Positions 1 to 11,600 of a stretch of 64,000 nt of DNA are shown one piece after another. The notes under the pieces are model-generated. The model searched no databases. It had not been told where the DNA came from and was given only the letters and a program-made list of their open reading frames with translations. Source of the DNA: Stratiolaelaps scimitus (Eukaryota; Arthropoda; Arachnida; Mesostigmata; Laelapidae); contig JABWDB010000004.1 of assembly GCA_019614645.1 (NCBI GenBank), positions 17,360,001 through 17,424,000 of the forward strand, written 5' to 3'. How positions within the stretch are numbered: the stretch's first letter is position 1; each line of letters opens with the position of its first letter. A program made the position numbers and the translations under genes.

Positions 1-2103
1 CGACGACGACGACGAAGACGACCGCAGAGAGAGTGAGAGAGAGGTGGTCAGAGACAATGCAATTTCGTAGGTCTTGCTGGGAAATGGCATTACAGACATG
101 AACAACTGCGCTCTTACCTGCAATGAATATTCGGAAAGATATTGTTAGTAGGGCCAGGCAGTATGTGAGGATTTCGGCGGGCAGGGGCTTTCAATACGTC
201 ACCACTTGTAGTGCTGTTAATACCGCACTGAGGAACGGGGTGGATTGTAACTATACTCTGTATAACAACTGAATAATACGATGCACGAAAAGGGAAAAGG
301 GATCAGGGAGGTGCGAGGCGAACACAATGTAATCTAAGCCCAGATTGAGCTTGAGATAGAACGTGTCGCCTGTAACAACCGTGAGCATAATACAAATTCC
401 GTAGATTCGGGCAAATCTCGACGATATCCATACATTATTATTATTATTATTATTATTATCATCATTATTATGTTGTTTTTATTCCACATTTATGAACGCA
501 CACACGCACGCACACAGCTCAGCTGCAGCAACCGCCACCAGTGGACGGCGATAACTCGGTCAACGAGCGGTCCTGATGGGTAGCCATTGTTGTCGCCACT
601 AATCGACGCGGCACTAATACCGACTTGCGGTCTGTGTATTAGGCGGAGCCGAGCGCTCACCCTCCCGCAAGCAAGTCATCGTTTCGGCCATGCCCCGTCC
701 AACAATTACACATATACGTATATAGCGCCCAGTGGCCATCAATAAGTCCGCCGCTCATATGAGCTACTAGATTCGACTCCGCCGGTATTATTTATACCTA
801 TATGTTAGCGATGGCGACGAGGGGTGATATAGGTTCTTGTTGGGTCACTCGCCAGCAGTGCTACTATGCGCAGCAGTTGGCTGCTATGGGAACGTCCACA
901 CTGCTGCTTTCACTCGCCCTTGTGGACATTGCAAGGCAGCTGGTTCGTCCACCGTCTCTGTATGTATCTTAATCCGAGTGGCTTATTTATTGCTCGGGAC
1001 GCTGGCCGGCCGGGAGCACCAATAGCAGGAGCAGCGGGTTAACGCCGTGAGCTAACGCGAAGCAGTGAAGCAGTCCCAGAGGCCTGCTGATGCTGCTGCT
1101 ATTGCGTACTAGCTAGAGTCTGTTGGACGGCCAAAGGAGATTCAAGCCCTTGATGCTCTCCTCTGCTCGAAGGTCCTACTGCTATGGCTCAGGTTGAGCA
1201 CGCGACCCCCTCCTACCCCATACCAGTCTCGTGCCATTGCCGGAAACCCCACGCAGTCTAACCCCCGCGATAGGTCGGTTAGTCTAAAGGATAAGCAGAG
1301 GATCAACAACTCTCGCCAAAAGGGCGAGAGAGTCCATGCCCGTGCGTTCGCCGTCTGCCGCCGCTGCCATCTCGGTTAAAGGCCAGTTCTTCCCTTGCCA
1401 ATGAGCCGCGAAGGCTAGGTGCTGGGGGCCATCAAGCTAGCCCCGAGCCCCAGTCAACGCCCAGTGCAGGCTGTAGGACGGCGATCCTAAAACGACCAAG
1501 CCACCAAGCCCGTATGAAGAGGGCTTGAAGCTCAAGCAGGCCAGAGCAGGTTCATGAGATCTGCTGGTTGGCCAGTTGGGTCAACAGAGACCGCTCCACT
1601 GTCGTCAACTTTTCACATAACCATCGCCACCTAGGTCGGTAGACGCACGTCGCTAGGGCGGAACGGTATTGCACAAGATACGAACTTCGCCTAATTCAAA
1701 CAGAAGGCAAGAGAGACACTTGGAGAAGGACAGGTAGAGAAGCGTGGTTAGGTTAGGATTATAATGCTCCGACGGGTATTGCTCACTCTAAGCCGCGACA
1801 TGCAAAGCTTAGAATAATTTCCCACATAGTTCGAACTTAGATGAAGACTGCGATATTCCCAAACAGACGTGGCGCGTTTGATCTGAACACAGGCACAAGC
1901 GGACGACCCCGTTTATTATTATTCGATTGAAAAATGTAACCTTTATTTTTGTTTTTTGAACTAACCCTCGGCTATTCCCCTAACTGACAGGCCACAATAC
2001 TTAACCTTTAGATATTACTATGGTGACCAGTCGGGGCCACCTTTGCTTATTTTATCTACCTTACTAGTACCTGGCAAGTACCCTCAGATAAAGAAAGATG
2101 ATA
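1..2103. other. Non-coding stretch, no gene recognised
   Basis: No reading frame here looks like a gene and no protein family is recognisable. It contains an (ATT)n microsatellite near 434-460 and mixed GC-rich sequence. On the minus strand there is a possible splice acceptor ending at about 118 (cattgcag), followed by a frame open to the window edge, so a minus-strand exon could continue outside the window. This is weak. Confidence 0.4.
434..460. repeat. (ATT)n microsatellite
   Basis: About nine tandem ATT units, followed by degenerate ATC/ATT units. Simple sequence repeat with no coding context. Confidence 0.9.
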
Positions 2104-2109
2104 AAGTTC

Positions 2110-2160
2110 TCCCTCCGGTCTAGCAGTCCAAGACGCTCACCACTAGACCATTCAGGCGAC
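2110..2160 (-). repeat. tRNA-like (SINE head) fragment
   Basis: Read on the minus strand, the sequence has the internal promoter A-box form TGGTCTAGTGG, followed by an anticodon-arm-like segment. A 7-bp inverted repeat (GGTCTAG/CTAGACC) brackets that segment. A matching B box is not evident downstream, so this is not a functional tRNA gene. It is best read as a decayed tRNA-derived element. It abuts a hairpin at 2172-2214. Confidence 0.35.
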
Positions 2161-2171
2161 TGAAAAATGTA

Positions 2172-2214
2172 ACTTGTCATAAACCCGCGATACTTTCGCA
2201 GGTTCATGACAAGT
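2172..2214. repeat. 18-bp inverted repeat with 7-nt loop
   Basis: Left arm 2172-2189 and right arm 2197-2214 pair over 18 positions with two mismatches. Both mismatches become G-U pairs in a minus-strand transcript, giving a continuous stem. The loop is 7 nt (2190-2196). The tRNA-like fragment begins 11 nt away, so the two may be parts of one short element. Confidence 0.6.
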
Positions 2215-5200
2215 CTCTACTATAATCCGTTAAGAGACACTCTGCCGAAAAAAGCAGTAGCTAGCTGAGACGTAGCAGTACCCGTTTTATGTCAGCACTT
2301 GGCTGGCGAATTTTAAAGTCTTCAACCCCACCCACGCCGCCCTCGTGATCCTCTTCTGAGTTGGCCTGTTATTTTGAAACGAAGTTTCCTCTATGAGGGA
2401 ACCACTCAGGGAGGACGGGGCGTTGGGATGTAGTTTGTGAGAGTAGATAATCATGTTGTTTGTCTTAGACATTATACCACTAGAGCCTTAACCACCGCAC
2501 CAACGAATTCATAATGGGAACACTTCTAAATTTAGTTCTGCTGCCTTTCTCGTCCGCGACGAGACGTGTCACGTAATCTGCGGCTATCACACGAGATCGT
2601 GTACTCGTTTTGGCCCGCAGGGCATGGTCAACGTTTCTTCCTGTTACTAGAACCCAACGACGCGGCGATACCGTTCCATACAAGCTGCTGCTAATGTTTG
2701 CTTTCAAAGACGCTTCCGCATTTCCGCGTATTAAGGAAATGTCAACTGTGAGGCGGGACGTCCCACTTCTGAGACTGAACTGTTCAGTCTCCTGCGGCCG
2801 TGACTGCACAAACAAAAATGCATAACTCGATTGTTGTACATCCATCGAAGCAATGGGGATAATTCTGGAAAGTAGTGACGTCCGTGATCACCGCCGCCAG
2901 CACCTTCCCTTTAAGTTAAAGATATATAAATATTATATAGCTGCGCAGACAGTCCACAACAGACCACGACGTTACGAGACTTTGTAAGTCACGACAACTT
3001 TGTTTCGCTGCACATTTTACATGTTTTCGACGGCCTCTCGAATTTCGTCCAATGCCGGCTTGCTGCGCTAGCTAGCTAAGCTTGCATGAACGAAATGGCT
3101 ATTTTGGTCCATTCGCTTAAATTCGCCGATTTCCAGATGCGATCTGTTCCTGTCAGACTCGTCTGTTCCTGTGGTGTTCTTCTTCGTCTCCGTCGGCTCC
3201 GTTGTCCACTACTCGTTCTCTCAATTCATGCGAATATAATTCCATCTACTAAAGTTGTCGGCAGGTATCCTCTGTCACGTCACCCACCGGATACACATCG
3301 ACTATCTATCAAATATTTGCGTCCTTAGCGCTTCCAGAGCACTACTTTGGGGCAGCGTTCCATCGTCCGCTCCTCTTAGCGCAACGAGTGCAGTGCGACG
3401 AAGCGGGAAGGAATCATTGACGACAGTGGCGAAAGCAATAGCCATGTGCGGTAATTACGTGCCCTTCCTGCACACGCACACCGCACTCTCACCGGCCAGC
3501 CTCCTTGTCGTCTTCTGATCTAAAGGACCTATGAGAGCACCATGATGATGATGGTGATGATCAGGAGTTCCCTTTCGCCTCCCTCAGGCCAGGCCGCGCT
3601 CTGGCGAACGGGACCAACCATATCCCCAATTAATATCTCTGCACGCGCACGCCTGACCGTACCTCTGGAGGCTCTGGTGGGACTCACCACTACTCGATAT
3701 CTACGTGTCCAACGAACGGAGCTGGGCGCAGCAATGGTTCTCGCATGCGCCAAACGCCCACAGTGTGGTATCCTAGGATCCGATCAGGAGGATCCGAGCA
3801 GCTCCTGGCCAAGATCTCCGAGCAACCTGCCGACCCACGTCGACTGCCGGCCGACCCACGCACGCTTGGCGAGGATTCACAAGGCTTCGCTTGGTCGAGC
3901 CCTGGGTTCCCTCGTGAGCAGCTCTCCTGATAGCAGCTCTCCTACCATCGTCGTACGGATCCTCGTGGCCAAATCTGTATACGGACGAATCCGGAGAAGG
4001 GGGGGGGGTCATCCTTCCTCGGTTTTAGGTGAGGTCAGGTTTCCTTGTCAACTGTAAGGGCATGAGGGAGCACTTACACTAAAACGCTGACACGGACCAG
4101 CAACGAAAGAGACGACGAAGCATAGCGGGCCTAGAGAAGAATCTCTTCCTAAGCAGAACGGCACAAGGTCGGTACTCAGCTCTAGAGAACTAATAACCGC
4201 TAAAGACTAAGCACGAGCATCGGCATATTTTCACATGGGCACTGTGCTGTGAGCTAGCAGTTTCGCAATCCATAGAATTAAATTGTCGATACTGATCAGA
4301 GAGTGCGTATGTGTGCATGTGGACGATTGCACACAGTGATAACCGCAATACTTGACCCGGCTAAAATATATACCCAGGTCCATAACATAATGTGTATCTA
4401 CCGTACAATGGGGTAACTTAAACTTTCTTTCTTCAGTAATAACAACGTAGCTCTCAAAATCAAGCCCAAAACCCTTAACCCGTTCTATGGGGCGCGCCCT
4501 TTTCTATATATGGACACTTCCACCCATTCCATAGGCACAGCAGGGGCAAAGAAATCTCCTTTTTTATGACGGAGAGTGCTTATGCAGACCAGGCCTCACA
4601 CTGAGATATTTGCCATGGTACTATGGGACTGCTTCCCGATCGAGCGGCGGACCTGGCCACTAAACTCATTTGAGAGAAATGAAGTTTGTCAGGAAGGTTG
4701 AACCACATGACATAAAACCCTTCTATACTATTAGATGCGAAATAAAACGCACCTTATCATGAAATTAATTCATCATTTGTCTGTGATTTTTATTAATCCG
4801 TTCCATTTCCGTCTCCGTGCAGTCTTCCAATTGCATTAGTTAACCGAAAGTCCTGATAATGATCGACCTTAAGCTCAATCTCACTTATCTCTCATACGTC
4901 GTAGACATGCTTATCGCCGTTGCTTTGTCACTGTAAACCACAGGAAATGCATACAGCAACATATACCATTCGTGACAATATCATATGTCACCATTGAACG
5001 GTTAATGAGTCACCCTGTTAATAACACCCACTCCCCAATTAGTAAGCGTTAAGTATTCCTCCTCTAAATAAAAAGTACTGCTTGAATGATGAGGCCTAGG
5101 CAATGCCTTAGATCGAAGACAACCGCTTAGGATGACGATAATCGGTACATAGGTAGATAGTCACAGTTACCCGATTTATTCGGGAATAGCCGAAGTCGCT

Positions 5201-6300
5201 TCACCGTTTTAGATCAGCTCACTGTTCGTTTCAAACGGGCCTCAACCTCTCTTTATATAACAAACATACCATATAAGCAATACTCCGACTTTTAGGGAGG
5301 CAGGTTAGAGTAGATGAGCCTCTTACTAACAGCAATGAAAATGTTTGCTAATCTTCGCGCCTGCAGATGATGTCACCTGCAGATGCCACAAATTGCTGTG
5401 AGCCCGGTTGGTAATCCGGATCTGCGTGCCAATCCAATACGGATCTATATTATCTAATTATCAACGTTTGTAGGTCTTCCAGGTTGCCCATCAGGAATCT
5501 ACGCTTTTCATTCGTACAAGAATCGGATACGGCTCGATCGCATATTGAAGTGAGGTTCCGTTTCTGCAACTGACGATTGAGGATTTATTATTTCATAGCT
5601 AGCGAGAGTTTACAATCAGCGTTGACAGAGGGACAAATTACAATCGAATCTTCAATCTCTTAATTCACTAATTGGCCAATATTCATATGGTGATTCAATG
5701 GCAACTGCACCAACAATATAACATTAATAATATATTCAAGCTGAAGTTGCGAGCAGAGTTTGTTGTTGTTGTGGTCGTCGTTGTTATTGTTGTTGTTGCT
5801 GCCGCACTCGATATGCATATTGCTAGTGGAACAATTGGTTCCTCGAGCACGCCCCGGCACGGTTGATGACGGGCCACACATCGGCGCCACCCAGGCTCAT
5901 GAGCAGGGTTCGCGTGCATTTGTTGAGCAAACGCCGCTCGACGAGGCTCAGATACAAATCCCTACTGAAACTGCGTCACTCAGCACCCCATGTCCCCTTC
6001 CTCAGTCGCCTTTAAACACCCCCTTAGAATTTCCACCGATTTCGTCAAGAGGCGTAACCGCCAGCTTCTGACAACGACCTCATTGGCACCATAGGGAAGT
6101 ATGAATGATATAACGAGTTGGGTATGCCCATGCAAGTGTTCACGATAACGAAGCGTCTATACTGGTTCTAATTATTACAATGTTAGTAGAATAACACCTT
6201 GACTATTCGTCATATGGCTCATTAGATCTGCAAGGAGAGAAATATTTATTCATGAGCATGAAAGCAGCAACGGTGCTGTTTTCGGCATTGCTTCATAAAA
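2215..6300. other. Non-coding stretch, no gene recognised
   Basis: Both strands contain only short, composition-driven open frames, many overlapping in several frames. I see no conserved domain, no convincing exon with paired splice sites and no long-frame bias. A (GTT)n/(GTC)n tract sits at about 5759-5801. The sequence from about 4,200 to 5,700 is AT-richer and has no open frame of interest. Confidence 0.4.
5759..5801. repeat. Impure (GTT)n/(GTC)n trinucleotide tract
   Basis: Interrupted GTT/GTC units. All three frames read as homopolymeric peptides, which explains the open frames overlapping here. Not coding evidence. Confidence 0.8.
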
Positions 6301-6304
6301 CGAC

Positions 6305-6405
6305 CTCCCCAAGTGCAAATGTGCAAGGGCGAGGATCGAACCTATGCACCTGCGTGTCTGCTCCGATTGCAAGGCGCACCCCAATTCACCACCAGGCCAC
6401 CGCGC
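6305..6405 (-). mobile_element. tRNA-derived SINE copy
   Basis: Reading the minus strand, the element starts GTGGCCTGGTGG (A box) and contains GGTTCGATCC (B box) about 50 nt later, the layout of an RNA polymerase III internal promoter. The block resembles the plus-strand element at 58071-58158, sharing GGTGGCCTGGTGGT, GCGCCTTGCAA, GGTTCGATCC and GCACATTTGCA in the same order. Two dispersed, diverged copies in one window argue for a SINE family rather than a tRNA gene. The 3' tail is not clearly defined, and an (AT)n tract follows nearby on the plus strand. Confidence 0.65.
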
Positions 6406-6430
6406 TCCACAGGGATCTATTATCAAACAC

Positions 6431-6472
6431 TATATATTATATATATATATATATATCCACATATATATATAT
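6431..6472. repeat. (AT)n microsatellite, interrupted
   Basis: Two AT-dinucleotide runs separated by a short CCAC interruption, just beyond the SINE copy. Confidence 0.9.
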
Positions 6473-6740
6473 ACACTTGGGACAAGGTGGCGATAACACT
6501 CTACGATCACTGACGTGACTGAAATCAGTTGCGTGTCTCCTCCCCTTCGAGTTGGTCTTTTTTTTCTCATCTCAGGCTACGGACAAAACTCCATCAGGAG
6601 AATGCAAATGTACATATACTACACACACAGCTTTCAATTCTCGATTGAGCCGCGATTTCAATTATTCAATTCAGCGGCGATTTCTGCTGCTGCGGCAGCA
6701 GCACATGATGATGATATCGATCGTTGTTATTATCCTACGA

Positions 6741-6762
6741 ATATATATATATATATATATAT
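6741..6762. repeat. (AT)n microsatellite
   Basis: Eleven AT units. Confidence 0.9.
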
Positions 6763-8609
6763 CCAAGTATACGAGACGGTGAATCGGGAGGTCCGTTATC
6801 GGGACCGCGTTATTTGCGGGACCGCAACCAGCCTGCCGCTCTGTACACGTCACCTTAGCTGGCCGAGTTGTAGTGAGGGTGGAGAAACGGCGAGTGAGGG
6901 TGATGGCCGAGCACACAGGAGCAGAACGCGTTATCGCTGTCTAACACCCTCGACAGCGAGAGAGAGAGAGAATGAGACAGACACAAGCGTCGTATACAGA
7001 GAATCGCCTTGGCCCCCTTGCGTAGCGCCAGTGGCGCTAGGCAGCTCGGGCGGCTGTATAACACACGGCGAGCTCCCTTTGACTGGGTCCAGACCCCGAT
7101 TGCCGGTCGCAGTCGAATCTTTTCCCTGGCGTCGCGGGAGGGCGGGGGGGGGGAGACAATGGGAACCCTTATACCTCAGGCCGGACGTCCCCTGACATTC
7201 CCTGCTATAGCCCACCCTCTCGCCTGCCTGCCTGGCTCGGCGCGGCCCAGCCACCGAAGGAGATACAATTCCGACGGAGCTCGCGTGCCCCAAAGAATTT
7301 GTATTTCTTCCCCTGCGCTGTTCGCTGGTTCGTTCGCTTCGAGGTTTTCGGTGCGCTGCTGGGCTGCTGCGGAGCTCGGGGCCGAACAAGAACCGAACGA
7401 ACGGCCTCAAGACACGTCGGCCTTTCTTGTCGGGTTGGTTGTTCCTGCAGCCTCACCGCCTATCGTTGTCGTCGTCTGCTTCACGTGCCTTACGGCCTGT
7501 GCAGGCCAGATGGGGTCCGGGGCGACTGGGGCGGTGACTGGGAAAATTTGAAAATACCTGGCAGAACAGGAAAATTATTCCCATGCGGAAACGCGGGAGC
7601 AGCTAGCTCTAGCGTGCGAGTTCGGGGAGAGAAAGAGCACAGATTTGATTGTTTCCGCAGGATGACGCGCAGAGCGATGCTATGAACGAACGCGCACAAT
7701 GTTGTACCGAATAGCGAGTTCCTGATCGCTACAAGTTCGCCACAGGAAGAATAGGAGGTAGGCAGAGATCGGAGTTGAATGTGGCCTTGTACATTGCTCT
7801 ATTGAGCACGAAACAATTGTTGCCGCTGTCGTTGTTGCCGTCGCTATATATATATAATTTTGTATATATGTACAACTAGTTGAATATGTTACACGTATAT
7901 ACCTATTCGCCTTAACCATTTTACTATATTTATAGATACGTTACTATTATGGCGGTTGGGGCCATGTTCATATGCACAATTGTGAACGCTCTCACGCTGA
8001 AACCTAAAGAAGTTGCTTACGACGAGCACACGGTCTGCTGGCCGGTAATGTGAGAAGTTCCCGTATGGCGGCTGGCGTGGCCCGAAAGCAAAAGTTGGAG
8101 CAAGAACGGAGAAACGCTGGCAGAATTGCCTTGTCCTGGAGGTGACAGTTACAGCGCTGCGCACAGCATCCAGCAGGACACCACACCATGACGAGGCGCA
8201 GAGGGTCCACCAGTGAGAGAAAGGGGGATAGAACGAGAGTCCCCTAGCGGAGTGAAGTAGCCGAAGTCCCTCATGCACAGCTCTCTAGTCAGCGGGATAT
8301 CCACTGTCAGTGCACATACAGCCCATAGGGACAACCGGTGGCTATACGTCTCGCTCAGTGGCAGAGCAGCGTCGGACAGCAAAGAAGAGACAATGCAAGA
8401 CACTGCTGGCCACGACGTTATACTATTATAGTCGCTCGTCGCCGTCTTAGATACTCCCTGGCGATCCCAAGAGGAAGTAAACTAAAGAGGAAAATTTAGC
8501 AAAGCGTCAACCATTATATACCAGCAGCTATGAGCAGAGTACTGCAAAAAAACGACCTGCTCGTGCTACCCTAGCGTCCGGTGTTTTTCGACTAAGTGAG
8601 TCGGAAGCA

Positions 8610-8613
<4 letters not shown>

Positions 8614-8642
<29 letters not shown>
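8614..8642. repeat. (AT)n microsatellite
   Basis: About fourteen uninterrupted TA units. Confidence 0.9.
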
Positions 8643-8644
<2 letters not shown>

Positions 8645-11600
8645 GCAGCTAGAAACCTAGAGGTTACCGCATAGAACTGTGTGGGTTAGTGCCATTCAGC
8701 CAACCCACAGAGTAAAGCTGTCGGACAGGCGCGGCAAAAAAAGTTCAAGAGAGAACTTTAAGAATTGTCATTGGCAAGTTTAGGCAAATAGGCCCTATGG
8801 AAGTTGATTATTTGTTTGTGTCGTTGCTTATGACCCGCACCGTGACGGGTAATGAGCACGAATTCACTCGAAAAGGCCAAGAGTTTGGAGGGAAACCCAA
8901 TTCGTTTCGTGACCTACCGGTTTCGTCGACGCCTCTCTAGATACGGTATTTATTTACGCAGAATAATACGCACGTATTCTAAGCGCTGAATTCTATGTCT
9001 CCGTTCAAACCTACCTCCACACCGTACTGAAAATCCACGTTTCGTTATGCCAGATTGAGAAAAATTTACAATGGCACATGTTTCAGCTATGTATTTAATT
9101 TCGTTGACATTTGGGGCTGCACTAATGTAAATTGTCATTGGCCTTTCGCACAGACTAATGCCCTTCACTAGGCGTGACCTTTGCTACTCTTCATCGAAGG
9201 GATTGCTGCCGCCGCCTCCCGTTGTCTATCGTTCAAAGCATGCTGCTACACTGGCCAACGCAAGCAGCCACAAAACTCTGCGGCAATCCAAAAAGCGAGA
9301 CCTGCCAAGGCCCATATTGCTTACGAGGCAGGCGGCCGTGTGGCCACAAGAAAGCCCGCAAGAAGCCTTCAAACACACGTCCTTTAATATTTCCGACAGC
9401 TGCGATGCCGAGCCACGTGCCCCAATGATTGTTCCAACAGAATGGTCTCGCCCACGGTGGAAGCGAACACAGGTTGGCACTTGGCTGCTGCCCAAGCCGC
9501 CTGTCCGTGTTAACTACATTGTGTCAACCTTTCTCGTTGGGGTCATCCGGCGTAGGCGGCATCGTAGCCAATCTGCAATGTCACTCCGGAATCAAGGCCG
9601 TCTTCTTGTCCCTCGCAGTTTTTTTTATGAATGGACCTTCGAAGAACAAAGCCTTATTGTCCTTATTGTATCATTTACGTGTCATCTTGCCTTCGTATTC
9701 ATGTATCTCTAGCTGCAAGAAGGCTAAAACAAAGGGCCGTTCCCTGAAGCATTCGCAGAAACAACCGCAATGGTTAGGCATGCAGCTACGCATGTTTATC
9801 CCGCTCCAAAGAGGATGTTGTTTCGTGCTTCGCATTTTCTAATTAACTTTTTTGCTTTGCTACAATTTGTGACATCGCCCAAGGCTTCTGTTTTTGAAGC
9901 AAGGCTTTATCCCAAATATAATATGAGCAAAAAAATAGCCCAGAAAAAATATATAAAATTATAAGTACAACTCTAATATTTGTTCATTCATTCATTCACA
10001 TCGTGGTTGATTGACAGAACTGCAATTTTACAATTCACGTCAAAAATAAGGTAAAATGATTATGATAATAAAACTTGGCACACTGAAGGACTGGCGTAAC
10101 GTCCACGATCTCTATGCGCAGTCATTAGTGATCCGCAAAAATTCGCTTTATGCAGTAATCTGTAAAATCGTCGATTTCAGCCTTTTTTTTCAGATATTTT
10201 TTGTTATATCCCCTACGTACGAAGTAGTAAGCGACAGCTATTCGCTAGTATCTAGTTTCTTGTAAGTTTATCAATTATCTATAAATATAGCATGCTCTAC
10301 TCCTAACGCAACCCTGCTTCAATGGAATCTCTCACAGTGTCATCTCATTCAACTGGTGAAAATACTTGCCAAAAAAGCCATCAATCAAATCGAAAGAAAC
10401 CGGTTATGGTTTGCGGCAAAAAAAAATCAAAAATCCTCTATCGGAGGCAAACGCATATAGGGGGCCAAAATGGCGACTCGGCCACGAAAGAAGTAAATGA
10501 GGCGGCAGCACCCCATGTTCCAGGGGCCTCCTCAGCGGTGGGCGGTTTATTCTGCTCCGCTTCGAGTGCTCAGAGCAACTTAACGAGACGTGAGCCCGTT
10601 GAAGGCGGCTGACGACTAGCACGCTCACCGGTGTGTGGCGTCGCAACACTCTCGGCTAGCTGGAGCACACAAATTGATTTTCTTACAGCGTCATGCAATG
10701 AGTCAACAGTCAAGAAGTGAATGTCTTTGATCAGGGCCTTGTCGTTCTTTGCTTCGGATATTCAGGATGACACTATGATAGTAGTATTGTTGTTTCGTTT
10801 ATGAAAGCCCCTCGCTCACTGGTGCGGATCAATCGTCAGTCGGCAATCGAGCGACAACGGGATCGCTAGCTGGCGCTGTCTGTGGTCAACAGGCTGGCAG
10901 CGGCGGTGTGGTCCTTAGCTAACTGCACCATGGTCGACCAGGCCGGTCGCTTGGGTTCGCCTCCCCTGACGGAGGAAGGTATTCCACCTCAACGCTGTCA
11001 AGGAGGACGACGACGACGACGGCGGCGGCGCATCAAATTAAAAACTCGTGTACACTCCCACTCGTGAGGGCGGCGTAGTGGGGAGAGCCTTACATCTCTC
11101 TACGGGTAGAAGCGTTTGGGCGATACGACATGCCTGCTTGTGCGCCAACGTCGCCACCACCACCACCATAGAACTCGCTGGCAGCGGAGCCTAACACCAG
11201 CGATTCAGCCAGTTCCGAACTCCATATGCGTTGTGCTGCTCCGGCTGCACAAGGCTGAGAGGCGGCACTGCTGCTATTGCTGGCACTGCTACTGCTGTTT
11301 CTGCTGCCTCGACGGCTGTTCCTCCTCCTGTTTCAGGTTCCTGCTATATGGTTGCTGTACGCGGAACTGCTGAGCCGACAGAATCGCGCGGCTCAACGGC
11401 TCGTGGCCGGCCGTCGTAAGAATGTGCCAAGTGTCCATGAGCGCCACGGCGCAGCAGAATGGGGACTGCGCCCTCTTCTCGCCCGCGCTCAGACCAGGAT
11501 TCAGCGACTGCCATCGCTGGATAGGGAGAAGTTTAATTAGAATTTTGCAGCGCACGAGTCGTCCCAGCACACAACGGCCTCGGTGCGTGTACAAGTCGCT

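Noticed and set aside
9158..9964. Overlapping open frames on both strands with an A/T-rich end, suggesting a retropseudogene
   Set aside because: None of the frames resembles a protein family I know, and frame openness is similar in several frames, so coding origin is not supported.
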